64,000 bases of DNA, from positions 153,501 through 217,500 of the forward strand of contig JAPMOS010000035.1 in NCBI GenBank assembly GCA_027972325.1, written 5' to 3'. The notes below the pieces were generated by a model. It was not told the origin of the DNA, searched no databases, and worked only from the letters and a program-made list of their open reading frames with translations. Shown here piece after piece: positions 55,977 to 64,000 of this stretch. A program made the position numbers and the translations under genes. How positions within the stretch are numbered: the first letter of the stretch is position 1; every line of letters starts with the position of its first letter. The DNA is from Paratrimastix pyriformis. Taxonomy: Eukaryota > Preaxostyla > Paratrimastigidae.

Positions 55977-57597
55977 AGAGCAACAGCGGGTGCACATTGC
56001 GAGCACGGATGACCTGCTGGCGGAGATGTACCCCGGGCTCACCTACGCCCAGCAGGTCTGAAGAGCTGGAGGCACCACGGGCTGGTGAGGCCTGGCGGTT
56101 GAGGAGCGGGGAGGCACTGGGCTGGTGGTTGAAGGAGCGGGGAGGCTCTGGGCTGGTGTGAATCTTGGGAAAGGGGGACGACTTGGTGGTGGTTCCGATC
56201 ACCGCATCCTCTCATCCGAAACGGCCTTCACGCATACGCATACATCCCCTCCCCCCTTCCTGAAGCTACCGCTCCACGCATACGCACACATACCCCTCGT
56301 GGCTCCATCCCCCTCCTGAAACGGTCTCCATCCCCGGCTATGCAGTTCGAGCGGCTGAAGGGTGATTCGTCCATCAACCGGATCTTCCAGGACCGGCTGC
56401 TGGGGGCCATCCGGGCGGGGCAGCACATCATCATCGACCAGACCAACCTCACCGAGAACTCGCGCCTCCGCAAGCTGCGCCAGCTCCAGCAGGAGAATCG
56501 CGGTCTGCTTTACACTCACACACACCCGGGGTGGGGGGGGGTGAGTGAGATGTGCGATGTGTGTTGCTTTTGTGTGTGTGTGTTGTGTGTTGCTTTTTTG
56601 TGTGTGTTCTGTGTTGCTTTGTGTGTGCGTGCGTTGTGTGTTGCTTTTTTGTGTGTGTTCTGTGTTGCTTTGTGTGTGCGTGCGTTGTGTGTTGCTTTTT
56701 TGTGTGTTGTGTGTTGCTTTTTTGTGTGTTGTGTGTTGCTTTTTTGTGTGTTGTGTGTTGCTTTTTTATGTGTGTTGTGTGTTGCTTTTTTATGTGTGTT
56801 GTGTGTTGCTTTTTTGTGTGTTGTGTGTTGCTTTTTTATGTGTGTTGTGTGTTGCTTTTTTGTGTGTTGTGTGTTGCTTTTTTGTGTGTTGTGTGTTGCT
56901 TTTTTGTGTGTTGTGTGTTGCTTTTTTTTGTGTGTTGTGTGTTGCTTTTTTTTGTGGAATGTAGCCCGTGGATTGGCTGCTGTGGTGGCGGTGATCTCTT
57001 GTCCTTGATTCCTGATTCTGCCCCAACCCAACCCCCGCGCACATGGACAGGCCGTGTTCCCTACCGGCGGGTGGCTGTGGTCTTTTTGGTGACGCCACGC
57101 CGCCTGGAGATGCATGCGCGCGCCCGGGCGGAGACGACCGGGAAGATGGTGCCCCGGGGGATCGTCGCCGAGATGCTGACCACGTCTGTATCCCCTGGTC
57201 CTCGGCCCTTGGACACCCCTTGACTCATCTCTCGCTCCATGGGGTTAGTTACACTCTGCCGACCCATGACGACTTTGACGAGATCCGCTATATCCACCTG
57301 CCGGCGGACCCTGCCCAGGGCTATGCCCGCGTGTGGGTCACCCGGACCGTCGATCCGACCCCGGTTCTGACGGCACTCCCCAGGTGGGATATCCCCGCTC
57401 CGTTCCCGATCGAGTTGATGGACTCCAAGTACAACGTGCAGAGTCCTCAGCGCCCCGACTACCACTCCGACTTTGGTGGCCGAGGTGGCCGTGGCGGTGG
57501 CCGTGGCGGATGTGATCGCGGTGGCTATCGTGGCGGTCGGGGAGGCCGCGGGGGGTTCGATCACCGAGATCACGGATCGCACGCACCTCCATCCTAA
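54955..57597 (+). CDS. P-loop kinase-like (AAA_33 / hnRNP U-type) protein with C-terminal RGG box
   Basis: ATG 54955 leads a Pro-rich region, then a Walker A motif VGVPACGKST (about 55315-55345). After a Gln-rich segment come IASTDDLLAEMYPG, HIIIDQTNLTENSRLRKL (exon 56346-56502), VAVVFLVTPRRLEMHARARAE with KMVPRGIVAEM (exon 57051-57183), and YTLPTHDDFDEIRYIHL (57249-57597). The last exon ends in about 30 residues of RGG/GGRGG repeats before TAA. The order of Walker A, D-x-TN motif, lid Arg-rich helix, F/YTLP element and RGG tail matches the kinase-like and RGG parts of hnRNP U; the PNKP-type kinase fold is the alternative. Exons between 55380 and 56060 are not resolved; a GGTCAC array lies there. 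Probable RNA-binding role (inference). Confidence 0.65.
55605..55762. repeat. (ACGGTC/ACGGCC)n hexamer array
   Basis: About 26 units of GGTCAC/GGCCAC/GGTGAC, probably intronic in the P-loop/RGG gene. It is open in one frame as Thr/Val/Ala, which I regard as a shadow. Confidence 0.92.
56563..56952. repeat. 0.39 kb intronic TTGCTTTTTTGTGTGTTGTG array
   Basis: About 19 copies of a 20-25 base unit made of T-runs and TGTG, in the intron 56503-57050 of the P-loop/RGG gene. Confidence 0.94.
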
Positions 57598-57703
57598 ATA
57601 ATGTAAACTACCGTACTATTTACGCTCTCGACTCTTTTTTTTGACATCATTTCAAGCCGATCATCCCCGGAAATCATCACAAAGTTCTTTTTTCGGTGAT
57701 CAA

Positions 57704-58242
57704 ATGCAAACGACTGCTGGCAACCGTGCGGACTCCCCGACAAAGCGTCCTCGTGCCCCTGACTATCGTACGCGTGGACATGATATTTTTCCTCGTGTCT
57801 GAACAGTTAGTTTTCTGGAATTGATCGTTACCCATTTTTAACATAGTATTATGATGCTTTTCCTCGTTCTCCGTCGCCAAAAACTAGGAGCCTCGCGTCC
57901 TCTGATCCTGGTCCACAAGGACAAACTGCCGCTTTTCAAGCTGTTGTTGAGCGTTCGTACGCGGCATTCCATGATAGATGGAGACGGCATACTCGCTCGA
58001 CCGAAGGTCCCAATGAGAAATTTGCTAAACCTGTAACCTCTGCTATGGAGGTCTGCACAAATCCTCGTCTCGGCTCGATACGACACATTTTCCAGATCGG
58101 CTGGCAAATCGAACAAGCCCCCCCTCGTTCTCCTGAAATGTCGCAAGGAATTCGCAACTCAACTGTCACAAAGTATGCCGATGAGATGGCCCTGTTGAGG
58201 AAACGCGGCGGGGAGGTTTCCTTCCTCCGTCTCGGTATGTGA
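57704..58242 (+). CDS. CFAP144 (FAM183)-like axonemal protein
   Basis: Three phase-0 exons (57704-57796, 57847-58050, 58096-58242) give 147 residues; donors GTCTGA and GTCTGC, acceptors ATAG and CCAG. Family-like features: SYAAFHDRWRRH, then a P-N-E-K-x-A-K-P-V-T segment, EIGWQIEQ and a C-terminal STVTKYADEM. These resemble the KYPxPxT, xIGWxxxPL and SEITKY elements of FAM183/CFAP144 microtubule inner proteins of the ciliary doublet. The N-terminal 60 residues are basic and low in complexity. The next resolved gene is another axonemal protein, DRC2. Assignment is by short motifs, so moderate. Confidence 0.5.
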
Positions 58243-58249
58243 GATCAAC

Positions 58250-58668
58250 ACCGCACGAGGTTTTTCAACCTCTTCTTCTCTTTGCCGCATTTTTTTTTTA
58301 TTTCTTTTATTGCTCCTCTTCCTTTTTGTGAATATTGCTTGACTTTCTCTTCGGGACACGATTGAAGATGAACGTTTTCTCCCTTTGAACACGAAGGCAG
58401 TTGTCACACCCAAAGGAAGGGTGGTGAGCTCTCAGGTTGTGCAGGCAAGGGGCCAGGGGATAACACGGCGATGTCGACTGGTCGGATCGGGTCGGGACGA
58501 GGCTCCCAACGAGACGGGGTACGGTTGACACGCTATCTCTCTCTCTCTCATATTCCGAAAACCGAGCCACCGGGGCCCGTAAAAGGGAACACGAGAAAGA
58601 CCGAAATCACCCAAGACACAAAAAGGGAAAACAAAAGGGAGGGAGGACCCCACCACCCCGCACACCCC
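58250..58668. other. Intergenic stretch with a dispersed repeat copy
   Basis: Between two convergent genes. Contains poly-T sequence (58270-58330) and a reverse-orientation copy of the TTTTACNGGCCC-GGTGGCTCGG element (about 58535-58612). No gene recognised. Confidence 0.5.
58535..58612 (-). repeat. Dispersed element R1, copy 3 (reverse)
   Basis: The reverse complement matches copy 2 over about 75 bases (GTGATTTC, TTCCCTTTTAC, GGTGGCTCGGTTTTC, GGAATATGAGAGAGA). Confidence 0.8.
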
Positions 58669-58914
58669 TTAACGGGCGCGCACGAGAAGGTTTGCGTCGA
58701 ACACCTCGCGCACTTGGCACGGGGGGCACGGGCAGGAGGTGACCGGCTCGCGAGCGCGAGCAAGCGCCTCCGCAGCGGCCTGGCACCACCAGCCGGCCAA
58801 CTGGCCCGCGTAGTACATCAGGCACGTCGACATCCGGGCAAGCCACCAGTGTCGGGAGAAGTGGAGCTTCTGCTTGTCATACTGGGCCTTGATGAGGTCC
58901 ACGAAGGCAGTCGC
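58669..58914 (-). CDS. Last exon of an unrecognised minus-strand gene
   Basis: Phase-0 exon of 82 codons beginning after a CCCCCAG acceptor (ATAFVDLIKAQYDKQK) and ending at TAA 58669. It contains HFSRHWWLARMSTCLMYYAGQLAGWW and a Cys-rich SCPCPPC before the end. It is separate from DRC2, whose stop lies upstream at 59370. Upstream exons should lie in 58950-59340 but I could not define them: an (AG)n tract, a C-run and low-complexity sequence intervene. No family assigned. Confidence 0.4.
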   Translation of the reverse strand, partial: ATAFVDLIKAQYDKQKLHFSRHWWLARMSTCLMYYAGQLAGWWCQAAAEALARAREPVTSCPCPPCQVREVFDANLLVRAR

Positions 58915-58918
58915 CTGG

Positions 58919-58920
<2 letters not shown>

Positions 58921-58956
<36 letters not shown>

Positions 58957-59032
58957 GATCCGGAAAAGGTCACAGCGCATGAGCACCCACTGAGCGGGCA
59001 TTCTGGGCTCCATCCCCCCCCCCCCCCCCCCC
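58921..59032. repeat. (CT)n tract and C-run
   Basis: About 17 CT units at 58921-58955 directly beside the acceptor of the preceding exon, then a run of about 20 C at 59013-59032. Confidence 0.9.
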
Positions 59033-59369
59033 AGCCACAAACCACCACGACGGGCCGGGACACACACCAGGACAAGGGACAGGGATGGGAAGCCCAGCAA
59101 GCAGCTGAGTTACGGTCGTTCCGGAACGTTCCAAGATTTCGCAGACACAGACAGACACCACCATCCTCCTTTCCCACCAGGCGGCTCCGGGGCAAAGGCA
59201 ACGGATTCTTACATGAGATGATGGGCGTGAAGAGAAAAGAAAAAACGATTGCGACTCCGAGGGTCCGAGGGGACCGCAGTTCAGTGAGAAAGAGTAAGAA
59301 GAAGAGAGAAAAAAAAGATCGTTCGACCGAAATAATCAAGGCGGCTCCAACCCACGAGGTTCGGTCGAC

Positions 59370-62300
59370 TCAGCTCCCGTTGACGATCATGAGCGGGTTG
59401 GACTGGGTCATGACGGCCTCGTTGACCGAGATCCCGTCCAGGTATCGCTTCAGGATGGTGCGCAGGTCCTGGTTCTCCTTCTGCAGGCGTTCGAACTCGC
59501 GCTGCATGGCCACCTTGTCCAACATGACCTGGGGGGATAGCCACGCATGTATGTGCGGGGGGGAAGTGTTGTGAGTGGTTTCTCTTCTCTTTTCCCTCCA
59601 CGCTTTCCCGACATGTGTGGTGAGTGCGCTGATGTGCCACCTTGTCCAGGACCTGGGGGGGGAATGCAAGCATGCCATCCTGACCCCACACCCATCACCT
59701 TGGAGGGGATCGGGGGATGGGGAGGGACCTTGTTGAAGCGCTTGTAGAAGTTTGTGAGCAGGTTCCACTCGGGTCGCTCGTGGGGATCCTCGCCAAGTTC
59801 CACCGCCACCTGCTGCAGCCGCTGTTGGATCTCCTGCGCGTCATAGAGCCGCGGATGCCAGGTGCAGGGGCAGGTGCAGGGGCAGGTGGGGGGGGGGGGG
59901 GGGAGAGAGAGAGGGGAGAGAGGGGAATGTGAGCTGGTGTTGTTTTGTGGTGCGTGCAACGAACGAACGATGAATGAATGCAATGAATGCGATTTGAGTG
60001 AATGTGAGTGGAATGAGGTGTGTGTGTGTGTGTGTAGGTGTCTGTGCATGTCCCATGATGGCTGGTGGACCTGCTGGATGTCGGTGGGTGAATGGATGTG
60101 GAGTGTCTGTCTGTGAGCGTGAGCATGTCCCATGATGGCTGGCGGACCTGCTGGATGTCGGGGTCCTCGGACGCTGTTGGGAAGAAGGGCAGCACCTTCT
60201 CCCGCTCGGTCTCCAGTTTCCTGTTCAGCTCGCCCGCCTTCAGAATCCGACTCGCCTGAGGTGCGCCGTACGCCCCCACACCAGCAACGAGAGATACGAC
60301 AGAACATGAATGAAGGGCGAGAGGCAGAATCCGACTCGCCTGAGGTGCCGCATACCACAGCCCCCACACCAGCAACAAGAGATGTGACAGAGGCAAAGTG
60401 GTTGGCTGCATGAATGGCGGGCGAGAGGTGCAAATGAGATGCGTGAATGAATCGACGGGGTGCGGGGGTGATGGAGGCTGGTCAGCTTGTCGTTGAATTC
60501 CTTGATGACCTCGCGTGAGTTATGATGATGGTGATGGTGATGGGTGGTGATGATTGGATGATGATGATGATGCTGATGATGCTGATGCTGATGATGATGA
60601 TCAGGATGATGATTGGATGATAGGCGGACCATGGCCAACTTATCGTTGAGTTCCTTGATGACCTCGCGCGAGCTGATGGTGAGTTCCTTCAGCCGGTCGT
60701 GTTCGGCCGACCGGAAGCGCAGCATGCGACGTTTGAGATCCTCGTAGTGCCGCGTGACGGCCTCCTTCTCCTCGGTCAGCGAGGCCTTGCGCTCTGGAGG
60801 GGGTGAGGATGACGCAGGGTGAGTATGACACGTGGTGAGATGGCGCGGCGTGACGGGGGTGATGATGGGCGGGGGGTGATGATGGGCGGGGGGTGATGAT
60901 GGGCGGGGGTGATAGCGGGCTGATGGGCGGGGGTGATGATGGGCGGGGGTGATGATGGGCGGGGGTGATGATGGGCGGGGGGTGATGACGGGCGGGGGGT
61001 GATGACGGGCGGGGGTGATGACGGGCGGGGGTGATGACGGGCGGGGGTGATGATGGGCGGGGGTGATGATGGGCGGGGGGTGATGACGGGCGTGCGGTGA
61101 GGGCGACGTGGGGTGATGACGGCAACCCCGATGTGCGGTATGTGCGGATGGGACCGGCCGCCATCTGCCGGATCTGTGTGCGCTCTCGGCAGGAGCGGCG
61201 AGATGGGGCGAGGGATGAGGGAGTGGATAGGACCCATGGTCATCTCCACCCGGGCCACATCCACCCGGGGTCATCTCCACCCGGGGTCATCTCCACCCGG
61301 GGCCATTTCCACCCGGGGCCATTTCCACCCGGGGTCATCTCCACCCGGGGCCATCTCCACCCAGCGGACCCTCGAACTCCCGCTTGTTATTGAGGATCTT
61401 GGTCTTGAGGGCGTTGAGCTTCTCCTGGTTGAGCCGGATCTGCAGCAGGTACTTCTTGATGTCCTTGGCCGATTTCTGTGAACAAGAAAAAAACAGCAGC
61501 AAACGGGGGGTGGGTGGGTGGTGGGTGGTGAGGTGCATGCGTGCGGGACGGAGGGGGTGGGCACAGGAGGATGGCGGCGGGGGATCACGACCTGCTCGTT
61601 GAGCGAGTCCTTCGAGAAGTTATCGAAGAGGGCCGAAGTGTTCATCGTGTAGTCGTGGTGCAGCTACGGGGGGGGGAGCAACAAAACGATGGGATGAGGG
61701 GTAGGATGACAGCGACCCGGGGTTCGATCCACCCGGGGTTCGATCCACCCGGGGTTCGATCCACCCGGGGTTCGATCCACCCGGGGTTCGATCCACCTGC
61801 ACCCGCCACCCGAACCCGGGGTTCGATCCGCGTGTCGATGCCGACCTTGCCCATCCGGTCCGTCCAGTACCCCAGATCCTCCTGCAGGCGGGTCTTCAGG
61901 GTCGACCGATCCCCGTCCAGCTTCTGGCTCAGGTCGCTGAGCTCCTTGGCCCATGCCTCCCTGGGTGATTGAGACAGTGTGATGATTTGGATCGGAGGAT
62001 GTGGAGATCCCCCGTGGGTTGAGCAGACCTCTCACGAGTACATTGAGCGAGGTACTGCTCCTCAATGGCGCGCTTGATTTTCTGGAGTTCCTCCTTCTTG
62101 ACCCGGTGCTGCTCGATAATTTCAGTGCGCTCTGTTGAAAATTCCTTCTCGAGTTGGTCCATGTCGTCTTCGAGCTCCTCTTCGAGCATTTGAAGTCGCT
62201 GGTTTTGAATCTCGATCAGGTTATCGACATTCTTAATATGAGAGCGAAGGGCCATCTGGTACTGATTCTCAACCTCATCCAGATCACGATCGAGCATCTC

Positions 62301-62632
62301 TACGACAGCATCTCTTCGGTCGACCTGTCGGCTGTGGGTCTGCGCGAGAATATCGATCTCTTGAGAAAGTTCTTTGGCCTTGGTGGCACGGAGCTTCGCG
62401 CGCCATTCGGCAGTTTTCAAAGCAAGACTTTGTCGGGAGAGTTTTTGCTCTTGGTCGTGTTGCTCCTACGGGAAAATCAGAAACATGTGAGCGATAATCG
62501 ACAGACTCGGAGCTTTTTGATCAAATATGTTTCCCGGAGAGCCTTTTCTTCCTGTCGCAATCGTTCGGCTTCGGGACCCTCGGGTTCTGGGGCGTGGGCT
62601 GCCGAGTGGCGTGGTCCTCCCTTCTTTACCAT
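59370..62632 (-). CDS. DRC2: Dynein regulatory complex subunit 2 (CCDC65)
   Basis: Coiled-coil subunit of the nexin-dynein regulatory complex of motile axonemes. Exons (5' to 3'): 62507-62632, 62029-62465, 61846-61960, 61592-61663, 61370-61475, 60630-60793, 60148-60255, 59729-about 59850, 59370-59528. Diagnostic segments: MALRSHIKNVDNLIEIQNQRL, FSTERTEIIEQHRVKKEELQ, REVIKELNDKLAMV, EREKVLPFFPTASED, WNLLTNFYKRFNK and the near-terminal LKRYLDGISVNEAVM followed by NPLMIVN, as in CCDC65. Start ATG 62632 (MVKKGGPRHSAA). The 5' edge of exon 8 lacks a clear AG acceptor because poly-C and GCAGGG repeats intervene. Several introns carry duplicated exon ends (see findings). Confidence 0.92.
60245..60350 (-). 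repeat. Duplicated exon start with acceptor in DRC2
   Basis: GAATCCGACTCGCCTGAGGTG with following ACACCAGCAACRAGAGAT occurs at about 60241-60295 and 60328-60385. The first holds the real acceptor of exon 7 (minus-strand CCTCAG then ASRIL). Confidence 0.85.
60478..60680 (-). repeat. Duplicated exon end and GAT array in DRC2
   Basis: The coding end of exon 6 (about 60630-60675, minus strand REVIKELNDKL) has a diverged second copy at about 60478-60518 (REVIKEFNDKL), with TGATGATG repeats between them (60520-60615). Confidence 0.85.
60858..61090. repeat. Intronic GGCGGGGGTGATGAT minisatellite
   Basis: About 14 copies of a 15-17 base unit in DRC2. Confidence 0.93.
61236..61362. repeat. Intronic TCCACCCGGGGTCATC minisatellite
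   Basis: Eight copies of a 16-base unit that begins within a few bases of the exon 5 donor of DRC2. The CCACCCGGGG core is shared with the array at 61712. Confidence 0.93.
61712..61830. repeat. Intronic CGGGGTTCGATCCACC minisatellite
   Basis: About six copies of a 16-base unit in another DRC2 intron. It shares the CCACCCGGGG core with the 61236 array. Confidence 0.93.
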
Positions 62633-62716
62633 CGATTTGAAAGTTGACTGAGTAACGGGTTTTTGGTGAGTTCTCCGGGGTTCTATTTTTCTGCAGGAGT
62701 TCAATTGAACCCGACG
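62633..62716. promoter_or_regulatory. Probable bidirectional promoter, DRC2 / methyltransferase
   Basis: 84 bases between divergent start codons. No recognisable element; called from layout only. Confidence 0.35.
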
Positions 62717-63425
62717 ATGTCCCTCAATGTCCCAATCGGCGAGATCAATATTCTTCTTTACCAAGAAATCGAGGACGATTTGATTGGAACGGTGCTTTGG
62801 GACTCCTCTATTGTGTTGAGCCGCTTTCTCCTGGCCAATTCGGAATTTGTTCGTGGGCTCTCAGTTATCGAGCTTGGCTGCGGTATTGGGCTCGCCAGTA
62901 TTGCAGCCTTGAAGGCTGGCGCCCGACATGTTTCTCTGACCGATCAATTGCCGCCCAGCATCGACCTGGCGCGGCGCAATCTCACCGCCAACCTGTCGAC
63001 CGGCGAAGCCACTGAAGTTGACGATGTATCGCACTCGACAGATGAAGGAACGACATATTCATTCCACGCATTCAGCTGGGGAGAGGACCCCAAGCACCTC
63101 CACCCACCCTTTCAAGTCGTTCTTTGCTCTGACTTGGTGTACCGTGACGACACCCATGCCGCCTTGGTCGCAGCTCTGGGGGCAATAACAGACAGGAACA
63201 CTGTGATTTTATTGGCACAAGTCTGTAATCACTCCCTCCAACTTGGCTGATCCCCGGTCCATACCTTAGGAGGAGCGTCACCCGCCTTCAGAACAAAAGT
63301 TCTTTGCGCTCTTCGACCAGCAGTTCACGAGGGAGCCACTGGACACGGCTTTACACCTGGGAGGGTTGAGTGAGCCCGATCACATGTTTCTCTGGCGTTG
63401 CCGACGACGGGATCAGGGGCATTGA
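62717..63425 (+). CDS. METTL21-family (Methyltransf_16) protein lysine methyltransferase
   Basis: Class I SAM-dependent methyltransferase of 219 residues. Exons 62717-63220 and 63270-63425, joined in phase (donor GTCTGT, acceptor CCTTAG). SAM motif I is VIELGCGIGLASIAALKAGA, with the following acidic residue in SLTDQ. The DxxY-type motif of this group is SDLVYRDD, and the C-terminus resembles the RHPPSEQKFFALF segment of METTL21/VCP-KMT enzymes. The W-containing N-terminus (GTVLWDSSIVLSRFL) is also typical. Such enzymes methylate lysines on chaperones and elongation factors; the substrate here cannot be told. ATG 62717 is preferred to earlier non-ATG codons. Confidence 0.88.
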
Positions 63426-63507
63426 CCGGCCAGCGGGAGCTGACACGACCGTGTGAATATCAGATTATTTTGATTCTTTTCGAACCAAACCTTGGCCATG
63501 AAAAATT

Positions 63508-64000
63508 TCATCGGCGCTGGGTGGCCGCCACGTGGACTCTCCACCGCAAAATTGCATCGCGGAGGTTTTGATTGGGGAAAATGATGGGTGATAGAGGTTT
63601 CCTGAGGAGGAGTCATGAGTCGTCAGGGTAGCCGCCCAGGACAGACCCTGTGACCGGGCTGATGTTTGTGGCCTCTAAGTGCTTCTTTAGTGCTTCTTCC
63701 TCGTAGGAATGACCGTCACTGGCGACCCATGGCGACTCCATGATGCGATGTGTGATGGGGCACACAAATTCCTGTCCAGAGTGCTGCATCAGCAGGGAAA
63801 ATTACCGCTCGATGCAGACCTCTGGATCTTCGATCCGCTGAGGGGCTGTCGGAGCAGTTGGAGCAGGAGCAGGAGTTGGGACAAGGGATGAGACTGTTCG
63901 CGAAGTGGGGGGTAAGGTCGGTGGTTGTACAGCCGGGGCAGGAGCCACCGTTGTTCCAAATCGTTGCAGGGCACGGGCAGCAGCCAAGCGACGAGCATTT
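63508..64000 (-). CDS. U-box domain protein, C-terminal part (5' end outside window)
   Basis: Likely E3 ubiquitin ligase with a C-terminal U-box. Exons (5' to 3'): 63820-beyond 64000, 63647-63771, 63508-63601, in phase. The U-box is complete: EFVCPITHRIMESPWVASDGHSYEEEALKKHL, then SPVTG joined across an intron to KPLSPIIFPNQNLRDAILRW, ending VHVAATQRR and TGA 63508. The upstream exon is Ala/Pro/Thr-rich linker after a basic ARRLAAARALQRFG helix. Donors are GTCTGC and GTCTGT. The N-terminal domain is out of view. Confidence 0.88.

Overview
This is a GC-rich, very intron-rich nuclear contig from a ciliated or flagellated eukaryote. Evidence: spliceosomal introns in nearly every gene, two tRNA genes with internal promoters, a lysosomal-type cysteine protease, a spliceosome subunit (SPF27), eIF3L, a gamma-tubulin complex protein and two axonemal proteins (DRC2 and a CFAP144-like protein). 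I think a free-living protist is most likely. A metamonad flagellate would fit, but the sequence alone does not prove it. Nothing looks bacterial or viral.

Layout. 1-8723 (+ strand): end of an EHD-family GTPase, a cathepsin B-like protease, a small hypothetical ORF, SPF27/BCAS2 and GNL1. 8724-11183: gene-free and repeat-rich. 11184-28510 (-): one 17 kb gene for a Tiny-macrocysts (TmcB)-type multi-pass membrane protein. Its exons are short and its introns are largely filled with micro- and minisatellites, each intron with its own repeat. 28799-36019 (-): a 19-exon GH31 alpha-glucosidase with a tRNA-Ser gene inside one intron. 36469-42379 (-): a gamma-secretase-activating-protein-like gene. 42471-45682 (+): eIF3L. 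45731-46078 (-): a TEN1-like OB-fold protein. About 46.1-53.9 kb (+): a large GCP6-like gamma-tubulin complex protein with a long Pro-rich insert and a tRNA-Gln gene in one intron. 54062-57597 (+): an unknown protein and a P-loop kinase/RGG protein. 57704-64000: CFAP144-like (+), an unrecognised exon (-), DRC2 (-), a METTL21-type methyltransferase (+) and a U-box protein (-) running off the end.

The genes do not form one pathway. The loose theme at the right-hand end is cilium and microtubule biology (GCP, CFAP144-like, DRC2). Most exon boundaries were worked out by hand from phase-consistent junctions and family similarity. They are best in GNL1, GH31, eIF3L, the C-terminal half of the GCP and DRC2, and only approximate in the TmcB-type gene.

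Two properties stand out. (1) The 5' splice sites are overwhelmingly GTC-type (GTCTGT, GTCCGT, GTCTGC), with C at +3, not the usual GTRAGT. (2) Many introns contain extra copies of the neighbouring exon end, splice site included, and satellite arrays often start right at those junctions. This looks like continuing local duplication at exon-intron borders. Three apparent one-base frameshifts, two of them in C-runs, are probably assembly errors.
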